Below are positions 24,459 to 31,636 of a stretch of 54,735 bases of DNA, in pieces. The number at the start of each line of letters is the position of its first letter. Within the stretch, counting starts at the first letter, position 1. The notes under the pieces were generated by a model. The model ran no database searches. It had not been told where the DNA came from and saw only the letters and a list, made by a program, of their open reading frames with translations. This stretch comes from Amycolatopsis pittospori. GTDB lineage: Bacteria; Actinomycetota; Actinomycetes; Mycobacteriales; Pseudonocardiaceae. The stretch lies in the NCBI RefSeq assembly GCF_013870525.1, contig NZ_JACBXD010000053.1:1-54735 (forward strand), in the 5' to 3' direction. Made by a program: the position numbers and the translations under genes.

Positions 24459-24884
24459 TTATTGCTCCTTGAGCGGTCGACCTCTGACGTCTCTCTTCCG
24501 GGGTACTGCGTCCTGTGAGAGTCCGACAAGTCCGAGCACAATGCAGAAGCCGGCCGGGATCCATAACCACCAGGAACTCGGCGAGCGGACCGCGAGGACT
24601 ATCAGACCTCCTGCGGCCACGATGAGGATGATCGCGAGCGTGATTCCGGTGGGCTCGCGTCTGAGCTCGTTCTGTCCCTGCAACATGAGCTCAACCGTGT
24701 TGTCGATGTGCGTAAGTAGTCGAGCTCGCGCCGCGCTGTCTTCAGGCAGAGACGACACCAGATCGACGTCGATTTTCAGCTGCCTTCGTTGCCGGTTGCC
24801 TTCGCGTCGTCGATACAGCTCGATCAGGGCACCCAGAACGGGCACCCCAGCAGCGATGAGCTTCGAGGCTGTATCCCAGTTCAT
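24459..24884 (-). CDS. Small two-helix membrane protein (element cargo)
   Basis: The protein has 141 residues. An N-terminal weakly hydrophobic helix (SKLIAAGVPVLGALIELYRR) leads into a charged helical region (RREGNRQRRQLKIDVDLVSS). Two membrane helices follow (GITLAIILIVAAGGLIVLAV; WWLWIPAGFCIVLGLVGL) and a basic tail. No known domain is recognised. It sits just inside the left end of the element on the strand opposite to the integrase. Confidence 0.65.
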   Translation of the reverse strand: MNWDTASKLIAAGVPVLGALIELYRRREGNRQRRQLKIDVDLVSSLPEDSAARARLLTHIDNTVELMLQGQNELRREPTGITLAIILIVAAGGLIVLAVRSPSSWWLWIPAGFCIVLGLVGLSQDAVPRKRDVRGRPLKEQ

Positions 24885-25453
24885 GAGCGACCAAGATACG
24901 CGTCAGCTCGGTGAGTCTCTTCACCCCGCCCTTCCTCGCCCCTGCCGCTGTTAGCGCTGGATCGTCGGTGTCAAGGGTGAGCGCAGCTCATCGCGTAGCG
25001 ACGCCGCAGACGCCCTTGATAGTGGCGGGTCGGTGTTAAACGATCGTCTGCGAGGGAGTGGCTGTCACTAAGCCTGGTCGTCCCTCGGGTCTGTCGTCGG
25101 ACTGGACGAGGCGGTCTGTACGCCGCTGTCGGCGGTGCGCTGTGCCTGACCACCGGTTCGGCGGGGCCACCCGGCGACCGGCGGCCGGAGCGGAGCGGCA
25201 GGCCGTCCGTGTCGCGGTCGGGTGGTCCGTCGAACGGTCGGTGACGTGCGCGCCGCCGATGGCGGCGCCTTGATTCCAAAGAGCCAAGTTCGGCAGGAGG
25301 CGTCGCTTGCTGAATGAGGGGCACTCGCCTAGCAGAAGAAGTCGTCCTTCGCGCAGAGCGACAAGACTGTTACACCTGCGCAGCGAAGATTGGTAACATG
25401 GCGACCTGTCAATCCGACTGTAGGTTAAACGGTTCTGCGTCGGATGGAAGAAA
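24885..25453. other. Gene-free gap inside the element
   Basis: No supported gene. There is a GC-rich part with a strong hairpin at 25250-25268 (GCGCCGCC-GAT-GGCGGCGC), then a drop in GC from about 25380 leading into the AT-richer gene at 25454. Short reading frames here have no RBS or recognisable domain. Confidence 0.5.
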
Positions 25454-26386
25454 ATGACTGCTAGTGACATCATGGGTCTGGCGGGCCTGGTTCTTTCAAT
25501 CATTGGTATCCCGCTGGCTTTTGTGCTTGCGCGAAGGGGGCGCAAAAGACCACTCCTGAAGTATTCGGCAGACTTCAAAGTTCTGGCAAGCTCTAAGCAT
25601 GGCGCATTTGAAACTGGCTTCATGCGGGCACCGTCTGGAGAGCCGATTGTTACTATAAGTCGTACCACTGTGGCGATATGGAATCATCAAGGTGACACGC
25701 TGCGTGGTGTGGATATTGTCCCACAGGATCGATTGCGAATAAAGCTTTCGGATGGCGATTATCCGCTCCAGGTTAGGATCGCTGCGCGGAGCAGGGTTCA
25801 AAATGAACTAAGTGTGAAGGTTGATCCGCAAGATAGATCTGCGGTGCTTGTCGAATTTGACTTCCTTGATTCTGGCGACGGCGGCCTCGTGGAAGTCATT
25901 CATCAAGGTTCGGAAGTGCCTGCCTTGACGGGTACAATACGGGGCGCAAGCATCGATAAGCGACCACCCTTAAACCTTTCTCCTGATCTCATGGACTTGA
26001 TGAGGAGGCCTTGGTATCGACGAATAAGACGTCGTATTACACTGCAAGTGCTAATTCTTGCCATCGCGGGGGTTTCGTCTGCAATTGTATTTAGTGTGAT
26101 GGCATTAAGTTTAAAGAGGGATAGTCCTGAACTAGTCGATTACGTCCGCTTTGATTTAAATACCCTGGAAGGGCAAGAAGAGTTCGGTCGGGAAGTTGCA
26201 AGTAAAGGCCTAAGCCTGATCCAGATTCCAAACTCGATTATTGTAGCAATTGCTATGGTAGTAATCTTGCTATATGGCTACCCGCTTTTCAGGAGGCTTC
26301 GTCTCAAAATTCCACGATCGATAATTCGCATTGTTGACGAAAAGGCGTCTGACGTCGATTCAAGCGAAGCTTCTGTTGTTGATTAG
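25454..26386 (+). CDS. AT-rich membrane protein with Ig-like middle domain (element cargo)
   Basis: The protein has 310 residues. An N-terminal helix (MGLAGLVLSIIGIPLAFVLA) is followed by a beta-rich region (~residues 40-170) with the pattern TTVAIWNHQGDTLRGVDIVP and LVEFDFLDSGDGGLVEVIHQ. Two more membrane helices follow (LQVLILAIAGVSSAIVFSVM; IIVAIAMVVILLYGYPLF) and an acidic tail. The N-x-G...DI-pattern beta-sandwich occurs in many unnamed accessory-region membrane proteins. Base and codon use is clearly less GC-rich than in neighbours, a sign of foreign origin. Function unknown; a phage-defence or sensing role is speculative. Confidence 0.7.
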   Translation: MTASDIMGLAGLVLSIIGIPLAFVLARRGRKRPLLKYSADFKVLASSKHGAFETGFMRAPSGEPIVTISRTTVAIWNHQGDTLRGVDIVPQDRLRIKLSDGDYPLQVRIAARSRVQNELSVKVDPQDRSAVLVEFDFLDSGDGGLVEVIHQGSEVPALTGTIRGASIDKRPPLNLSPDLMDLMRRPWYRRIRRRITLQVLILAIAGVSSAIVFSVMALSLKRDSPELVDYVRFDLNTLEGQEEFGREVASKGLSLIQIPNSIIVAIAMVVILLYGYPLFRRLRLKIPRSIIRIVDEKASDVDSSEASVVD

Positions 26387-26574
26387 GTCTGGTAACCTAT
26401 TTGCGTCTCGTCGACGTGTTTACGGCTAATCGCTGACCTAGTCATCTGGAGGACGTCTTCGTTTGAACAGTCCAATGGTCATGTGGTTGCCAGGTTGCGG
26501 TCGCTAGCCATGCGACCGGCATCCGACGAGCGTTCCAGTGCGGATCAACTAGGAATTCTTGGAATGCGTCGCTG

Positions 26575-27237
26575 TCAGAGGAGGCGTTCTGCGAATCCTG
26601 ATTGCACCAGGCAGTCGTACGCGTCAACTACGTAGTTAGGAATCTTCTGTTGGATGGCAAACCCGCGTTCGGCGTAGGCGGTGATGCGTTGGGTGTCGCC
26701 GACCAGCATGTTGATGACGCGGTCCACGTCGCCGATGCTCTCGATGTACTCGTCCAGAGGGAGTGGCCGCGAAGCGCAGATGACGTCGACGTCGGGCCAC
26801 AGCTTCTTGCAGGTCGCATAGGCGCGTCGCTGCTGGTACGGCCGTGAGATGAGGACGACTGACCCGACTTCGATGCCGCGTGACTCCAGCAGCTTTCGGG
26901 TGAGTGTGATGTTGTCCCCTGTGTTCCGTGCCTCGGGCTCGACCAGGATGGCGTCATCCGGCACGCCCAGCTCAAGCGCATGTTCGCGGTAGTGCACCGC
27001 CTCGCCGCGCGGAAACCGTTCGACAGTCGTCGGCGCGTTGGCCCCAGTGAAGACGATGAGCGGGAACATCCCGGCGTGGAACAGTTCCGCGGTGAAGGTC
27101 GCGACCCCGAGATCGTGACTGCCAAGTCCGATCCCGACGTTGGCGGGCCGGAGTTCGTGGTGCATGTCGTGGTAGTCCCAGAGCGTCTGGACGTCGGCGC
27201 GGAGGTCGTCCGGCAGGGTGGTCGAACGCTCGGGCAT
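26575..27237 (-). CDS. YdcF/ElyC-like (DUF218) protein
   Basis: The protein has 220 residues from the ATG at 27237, preceded by GGAGACCCAG. DUF218 signatures are clear: NVGIGLGSHDLGVATFTAEL, PLIVFTGANAPTT, RGEAVHYREHALELGVPDDA, ILVEPEARNTGDNITLTRKL and SVVLISRPYQQRRAYATCKK. The family includes SanA, ElyC and YdcF. This copy has no membrane helix, so it is cytosolic, possibly nucleotide- or SAM-binding like YdcF. Cargo of the integrated element; exact reaction unknown. Confidence 0.82.
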   Translation of the reverse strand: MPERSTTLPDDLRADVQTLWDYHDMHHELRPANVGIGLGSHDLGVATFTAELFHAGMFPLIVFTGANAPTTVERFPRGEAVHYREHALELGVPDDAILVEPEARNTGDNITLTRKLLESRGIEVGSVVLISRPYQQRRAYATCKKLWPDVDVICASRPLPLDEYIESIGDVDRVINMLVGDTQRITAYAERGFAIQQKIPNYVVDAYDCLVQSGFAERLL

Positions 27238-27460
27238 CTGGGTCTCCGGGGTCAGTCGGGGATCTTGAAAGTGTAGGTCCAGGAGAACCGGCTTGCGGCG
27301 TGCACGCCACGTGCGAATTCGACAACGCGGCCATCTCTCGGTCATGGTGTCCGGCTCAAGGCCTTGCAAGGTGAGGACCAGGAACCCGCCGCCTCGTCCC
27401 GCCGGACCGGGGGTCGGGTCGACGATGGGGGTGCCTTCGACATCGGCAGGCCGGTAGTAG

Positions 27461-28138
27461 CTCGTCGACCCCGACACCCGCGAGCCACTGACCGACTGGG
27501 ACGACGCGGTCGAAGCCGTGGAAGACCCGGCACACGTCGTCACCTTCGGCCGCCAGGTGCACTCCAAGGGCATCCTCGGCGGCTCAGAGGAAGCCGGGCG
27601 GCACATCGGCTACCTGACCAAGTACCTCACCAAGTCGACCGGCGAGGTGGTCGAGGCCGACACCACGCGGCAGAAGGACCATCACGACCGGTTGCACGCG
27701 GAGCTGTCCGTGACCCCCTGCTCGCCTCGGTGCGCGGTGTGGCTGCTCTACGGGATCAACCCCAAGGGCGCCAACGGAAAGACCACACCAGGGCACTGCA
27801 AAGGAAGGGCTCATCGGCGGACCACGCTCGGCCTGTCCGGTCGGCGGGTGCTGGTGTCGCGGAAGTGGTCGGGGAAGACGCTCGTCGACCACAAGGCCGA
27901 CCGGAAAGCCTTCGTCCTGGAAGCGCTGGCGGCGGTCGGGATCGAGAAACCCGCACCGGACCCGGCTCGGCTGGTCTGGCGCAAGGTCGACTCCGGCGAC
28001 GCGAACGTGCCTCCTCGGGACCACCTGGTGATGCACGCGATCTCGGAACGGATCACGTGGAAAGCCGAGTACGACAGGGCGCTACTCGCCGCGCAGAGTC
28101 CGCCAGATCTTTCGGCAACTCAGGGTGTGGCTGCTTAG
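27461..28138 (+). pseudogene. Truncated RepSA-like replication initiator (C-terminal part)
   Basis: The frame opens right after a stop at 27458-27460 and has only a weak GTG (27518). The ~225 residues match the C-terminal half of replication initiators of actinomycete integrative elements: HVVTFGRQVHSKGILGGSEE, HIGYLTKYLTKST, CSPRCAVWLLYGI, GHCKGRAHRRTTLG and GRRVLVSRKWSGKTLVDHKA. The N-terminal half (usual length ~450-550 residues) is absent, the sequence before 27461 being unrelated. Probably non-functional for replication. Confidence 0.8.
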
Positions 28139-28157
28139 GAACTGGGGGAGGGAACAC

Positions 28158-28376
28158 ATGGAAGCCAAGTATCTGACGGTCGAAGAGGCGGCCGTCTACC
28201 TCAACACCGGCGTTCGCTTCGTACGTCGACTGATCGCCGAACGTCGGATCGCCTTTCACAAGGCGGGAGTTCATGTCCGTCTGGCTCTCGGGGATCTGGA
28301 GAGCTTCATGCAGGCAGGGCGGGTAGAGCCGATCACGCGCGCATCGGTCCGCCGTGACCTGGGACGGGCGGCCTGA
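28158..28376 (+). CDS. xis: Excisionase/MerR-like HTH protein
   Basis: The protein has 72 residues from the ATG at 28158 with RBS GGGGGAGGGAA. The winged-helix pattern is YLTVEEAAVYLNTGVRFVRR-LIAERRIAFHKAGVHVRLAL, followed by a short helix (GDLESFMQAG). Such proteins bend DNA at att sites for excision. Its stop lies 1 bp before the integrase ATG, so the two are translated together. Confidence 0.85.
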   Translation: MEAKYLTVEEAAVYLNTGVRFVRRLIAERRIAFHKAGVHVRLALGDLESFMQAGRVEPITRASVRRDLGRAA

Positions 28377-28377
28377 G

Positions 28378-29556
28378 ATGGCGAACAAGCGTGGGCATCG
28401 CGGTTTCGGGACTGTTCGGCAACTTCCGTCCAAGCGGTGGCAGGCTCGCTATCCCGCACCTGACGGAATCATGCGGCCAGCGCCTGACACCTTCGACACG
28501 AAGCGGGCCGCTGAACGCTGGCTGTCGTTGACGGAAACGCAGATCACACAGGGCGAGTGGATCGACCCGGAGCGGGCAAAGCGCACGCTCGGCGACTACG
28601 CGGACCAGTGGATCACCCAACGACCTGGGCTTCGCCCGCGAACGGTCGAGCTGTACAAGTGGTTGCTGCGTAAGCACATCGCGCCTAATCTCGGCGGGGT
28701 CGAGTTAGGCAAGCTGTCGACGGCGGTCATCCGTCACTGGCGCGCGGACCGCCTGGGGTCTGGTGTCTCGGAGTCGGTGACGGCCAAGGCGTACCGGCTG
28801 CTGCGGGCGATCCTGAACACGGCGGTGGATGAGGACAAGATCTTGCCTCGTAACCCGTGCCGAGTCCGCGGTGCCGATCGCGAGAATCCGGACGAACGCC
28901 CGGTGATCACCGTGGCCCAAGTGTTCGACCTGGCCAGCCGGATGCCGGAGCGCTTCCGCGCCTTGGTGCTCCTCGCCGCGTTCGGCTCGCTGCGATGGGG
29001 TGAGGTGACCGCACTGCGCCGGTGCGACGTCGCCGAAGACGCGGGCTGGGTCCGGGTGTCGCGCGCGATGGTCGAAGTTCCCGGTCGCGGGCTCATCGTC
29101 GGGCCGCCCAAGTCGAGGGCGGGTGTCCGGACGCTGATCATTCCGGCGGCGGTCCGGCCTGATCTTCTCCGCCACCTGGAGACCTGGGTCAAGCCCGAGC
29201 AAGATGCGCTCCTCTTCACCGGTGAGCGAGGTGGGAACGCGGTACGTCGGCCGAACTTCAGTCAGCGGACGAAGTGGGTCGAGGTCGTGGAGAAGATGGG
29301 CTTGAAGGGGTTGCACTTCCACGACCTACGGCACGCCGGGAACATCTGGGCCTCGAAGGCGGGCACGTCGACCAAGGATCTGATGGCGCGCATGGGGCAC
29401 GACGACATGCGGGCGGCGCTCATTTACCAGCGGGCGACGAGTGAGGCCGACGCGCAGATCGCGGACCGGTTGTCCAAGCTCGTCGACCGCCACCGCAAGG
29501 GCGCGACTCCGGACGACGACGAAGATCGGGACGGCCAGCCGGTCCCGGTCGGCTAA
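28378..29556 (+). CDS. int: Tyrosine site-specific integrase
   Basis: The protein has 392 residues. An N-terminal arm-binding segment (GFGTVRQLPSKRWQARYPAP) is followed by a SAM-like core-binding domain (TLGDYADQWITQRPGLRPRT). The catalytic domain shows FGSLRWGEVTALRRCD (catalytic Arg), the LHFHDLRHAGNIWAS box (His-x-x-Arg) and MGHDDMRAALIYQRAT (His and nucleophile Tyr). All residues needed for recombination are present. The stop codon lies within the arm-type repeats at 29553-29575, 95 bp from the tRNA. Confidence 0.94.
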   Translation: MANKRGHRGFGTVRQLPSKRWQARYPAPDGIMRPAPDTFDTKRAAERWLSLTETQITQGEWIDPERAKRTLGDYADQWITQRPGLRPRTVELYKWLLRKHIAPNLGGVELGKLSTAVIRHWRADRLGSGVSESVTAKAYRLLRAILNTAVDEDKILPRNPCRVRGADRENPDERPVITVAQVFDLASRMPERFRALVLLAAFGSLRWGEVTALRRCDVAEDAGWVRVSRAMVEVPGRGLIVGPPKSRAGVRTLIIPAAVRPDLLRHLETWVKPEQDALLFTGERGGNAVRRPNFSQRTKWVEVVEKMGLKGLHFHDLRHAGNIWASKAGTSTKDLMARMGHDDMRAALIYQRATSEADAQIADRLSKLVDRHRKGATPDDDEDRDGQPVPVG

Positions 29557-29575
29557 TGGCACGTTAATGGCACGC
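29553..29575. promoter_or_regulatory. Integrase arm-type repeats, right end
   Basis: CTAATGGCACG (29553-29563) and TTAATGGCACGC (29564-29575) are tandem copies of the word found at 24427-24457. The first overlaps the integrase stop codon. Confidence 0.5.
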
Positions 29576-29590
29576 GTGAGCCGATGGGCA

Positions 29591-29693
29591 GACAAAGCGA
29601 AAGCCCCAGGTCCACAGTGGACATCCACTGACCTGGGGCTTTCGCGTGAGAGCGGATGACGGGAATCGAACCCGCGTATTCAGCTTGGGAAGC
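29591..29693. repeat. attR-type direct repeat
   Basis: Copy of 24242-24344 with one mismatch. It covers the tRNA-Gly 3' half (29651-29693) and the hairpin downstream of it. Including the terminator makes the repeat longer than the usual tRNA-half att core. Confidence 0.88.
29597..29645 (-). terminator. Hairpin terminator of tRNA-Gly
   Basis: GCGAAAGCCCCAGGT pairs with ACCTGGGGCTTTCGC, and the top of the stem is CAGTGGA-CA-TCCACTG with a 3-nt bulge. It lies 5 bp past the 3' end of the minus-strand tRNA. An identical hairpin is present at 24248-24296. Confidence 0.8.
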
Positions 29694-29721
29694 TGATGTT
29701 CTACCATTGAACTACATCCGC
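29651..29721 (-). tRNA. tRNA-Gly (anticodon CCC)
   Basis: The minus strand folds as a cloverleaf: acceptor GCGGATG/CATCCGC, D arm GTTC-AATGGTA-GAAC, anticodon arm TCAGC-TTCCCAA-GCTGA with anticodon CCC, and T arm GCGGG-TTCGATT-CCCGT, discriminator T. CCA is not encoded. It is the integration site of the element; the gene stays complete because the element restores its 3' half. Confidence 0.95.
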
Positions 29722-29797
29722 AGTGCTCGGCCAGCATACATGGTCCGGATCTCTCCTTGCCAAGACCCACCCCATCCTTGACGTCGTCGACAAGAGT

Positions 29798-29813
29798 GAC
29801 AACACTTGTTGTC
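29798..29813. promoter_or_regulatory. 16-bp palindrome GACAACA-CT-TGTTGTC before the MpaB-like gene
   Basis: Perfect 7-bp arms with a 2-bp centre lie 20-35 bp before the ATG at 29833. A TTGACG -35-like box is at 29778-29783, so the palindrome sits at the -10 position. It looks like a repressor operator; no regulator gene is adjacent. Confidence 0.5.
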
Positions 29814-29832
29814 TACGTCGGAGGTGAGCCGG

Positions 29833-31038
29833 ATGGGCGAGAGGCTGCCCGACCCCGAGTTGTTCCGCCAGGGCGGGTTCCGGGTCGCGTCGAAGTTGTT
29901 CATCGAGGGTGACATCCGGGGTGACGAGAGTCAGGTCGCGCGGCTGCGGGGGTTCGCGCAGCAGGAGGATCCGGCGGCCGACGTGCTGGTGCCCTTGCTG
30001 CGAAGTGGCGGCCAGGGCAAGTTCGAACAGGCGATGCGGCAAGGCATCGACAGCGTCGAGGATCCGCCGGAGGCGCTCGAAGCCTTCTTCCGCAACGTCG
30101 AGGCGACGCCGTACTGGGTCGATCAGGATCGTTTGGAACGCGGTGCGCGGGCGATCACGCGTGCCGGGTTGCTCGGCCTCTTCCCGCTCGGCGACGTCTC
30201 GCTGATGGGTGGCTATCTCGCTTCGCGCGCGACGAAGTCCCTCGTCGGTACCGGTGAGATCGAGTACAAGGCGGCGCGGCGGCTGGTCGAGACCGCGACC
30301 TGGTGGATCCACGTGACGACGCCGGGTGCTCTCGCGCAGGGTGAGCGCGGGTATGCCTCCGCGTTGCAGGTGCGCGTGGTGCACGCGCATGTCCGCGCGG
30401 CCATGAATCGCCGCAAGGACTGGGATTACGCCGCTTGGGACAAGCCGGTCAACCAGGTCCAGACCGCGGGCACGCTCCTGCTCTTCTCCCTCGTCTACGT
30501 CTTCGGCACGCAGTTGCTCGGGCTCCGCTACACCGACCGCGAGCGCGCCGACATCCTGCATCTGTGGCGTTACGTCGGTTGGTTGATGGGGGTCGACGAG
30601 GAGTTGTTGCCCGCCGGCGAGGACGATGCGTGGCGTCTGCTGTGGCTGCTCGCGGCCACCGAGTTCATTCCGGACGACGACTCCAAGCGGCTCGCCAGGG
30701 CCCTGATGAAGTCCCACGCCGCGATCGGCGAGGGCCGGGGCGCGGTGGGCAAGGTCCTTTCGCACGTCTCTGTCGCGGCGCACGGGTCGATCAGCAGGCT
30801 GCTGCTCGGTAAGTCGAACGCCGACTTCCTGGAGCTGCCCGACGATCCGATCGCGCAGGCGGCCGTGGTCGCGGTGGCGGGCGTCAACTTCGCCGCCGAG
30901 ACGGTCCGGCGGCTGGTGCCCGGCGCGACGGCGCTCCAGGAGCGGATCGGCGCGGCCGGGCGGCGCCACTACATCCGGCAGGTCACCAAGGTCTTCGGGC
31001 TCGACCCGACCTACGGCAGGCACATGAAGGCAGCTTGA
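29833..31038 (+). CDS. MpaB-like oxygenase family protein (DUF2236)
   Basis: The protein has 401 residues. ATG 29833 follows GGAGGTGAGCCG; an upstream TTG is in frame but less likely. The pattern LFPLGDVSLMGGYLASRATK, RRLVETATWWIHVTTPGALA, VVHAHVRAAMNRR (His residues) and ILHLWRYVGWLMGVDEELLP matches DUF2236/ER-bound oxygenase MpaB and latex-clearing-protein-like haem proteins. The likely haem ligand is one of the conserved His. Substrate unknown. It precedes the dCTP deaminase gene by 13 bp. Confidence 0.82.
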   Translation: MGERLPDPELFRQGGFRVASKLFIEGDIRGDESQVARLRGFAQQEDPAADVLVPLLRSGGQGKFEQAMRQGIDSVEDPPEALEAFFRNVEATPYWVDQDRLERGARAITRAGLLGLFPLGDVSLMGGYLASRATKSLVGTGEIEYKAARRLVETATWWIHVTTPGALAQGERGYASALQVRVVHAHVRAAMNRRKDWDYAAWDKPVNQVQTAGTLLLFSLVYVFGTQLLGLRYTDRERADILHLWRYVGWLMGVDEELLPAGEDDAWRLLWLLAATEFIPDDDSKRLARALMKSHAAIGEGRGAVGKVLSHVSVAAHGSISRLLLGKSNADFLELPDDPIAQAAVVAVAGVNFAAETVRRLVPGATALQERIGAAGRRHYIRQVTKVFGLDPTYGRHMKAA

Positions 31039-31051
31039 CTACGCTGATCGC

Positions 31052-31633
31052 GTGCTCCTCAGCGACCGTGACCTCCGTAAAGAGCTCGACGCCGGCCGTC
31101 TCGGCGTCGACCCGTTCGACCCGACGATGGTCCAGCCGTCGAGCATCGACGTGCGCCTCGACCGCTTCTTCCGCGTGTTCGACAACAGTAAGTACACGCA
31201 TATCGACCCGCAGCTCCAGCAGGACGAGCTGACCTCGCTGGTCGAGAAGGAAGGCGAAGACCCCTTCGTCCTCCACCCCGGGGAGTTCGTGCTCGGCTCC
31301 ACCTACGAGACCGTCACGCTCGCCGACGACCTCGCCGGCCGCCTGGAGGGCAAGTCCTCCCTCGGCCGCCTCGGCCTGCTCACGCACTCCACCGCGGGCT
31401 TCATCGACCCCGGCTTCTCCGGCCACATCACGCTGGAGCTGTCGAACGTCGCCAACCTGCCGATCACGCTCTGGCCGGGGATGAAGATCGGGCAGCTCTG
31501 CATCTTCCGCCTGTCGAGCGCCGCGGAGTTCCCGTACGGCTCGAACGAGGCCGGCTCGCGCTACCAGGGGCAGCGGGGACCGACCCCGAGTCGCGCGTAC
31601 AAGAACTTCCACCGCGTCGACACCTGGCGGTAA
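31052..31633 (+). CDS. dcd: dCTP deaminase (probably dUMP-forming)
   Basis: The protein has 193 residues from the GTG at 31052. The signature is complete: MLLSDRDLRKELDAGRLGVD, PSSIDVRLDRFFRVF, GKSSLGRLGLLTHSTAGFID and GFSGHITLELSNVANLPITL, with the end GQRGPTPSRAYKNFHRVDTW. Actinobacterial Dcd of this length is bifunctional in M. tuberculosis, converting dCTP to dUMP via deamination and dUTPase steps; the same is likely here. It supplies dUMP for thymidylate synthesis. Confidence 0.95.
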   Translation: MLLSDRDLRKELDAGRLGVDPFDPTMVQPSSIDVRLDRFFRVFDNSKYTHIDPQLQQDELTSLVEKEGEDPFVLHPGEFVLGSTYETVTLADDLAGRLEGKSSLGRLGLLTHSTAGFIDPGFSGHITLELSNVANLPITLWPGMKIGQLCIFRLSSAAEFPYGSNEAGSRYQGQRGPTPSRAYKNFHRVDTWR

Positions 31634-31636
31634 GCG

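Larger units (their letters stand above)
24242..29693. mobile_element. Integrated genetic element (AICE-like remnant) in tRNA-Gly(CCC)
   Basis: A 103-bp direct repeat, with one mismatch (24298 versus 29647), bounds the segment at 24242-24344 and 29591-29693. The right copy ends in the 3' half of tRNA-Gly; the left copy is the truncated tRNA half with its terminator. Inside lie a tyrosine integrase next to the tRNA, an excisionase, a truncated RepSA-like replication gene, a YdcF-like gene and two membrane-protein genes. The unit length is 5,349 bp. No TraB/FtsK-type transfer gene is present, so it is a reduced actinomycete integrative element, probably immobile by itself. Confidence 0.85.

Noticed and set aside
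25058..25273. 71-residue frame inside the element
   Set aside because: Arg/Ala-rich, no RBS, no domain, ends in a hairpin.
27364..28176. 270-residue frame overlapping the rep remnant
   Set aside because: Arg/Gly/Pro-rich frame shift of the Rep coding sequence; the other frame carries the Rep motifs.
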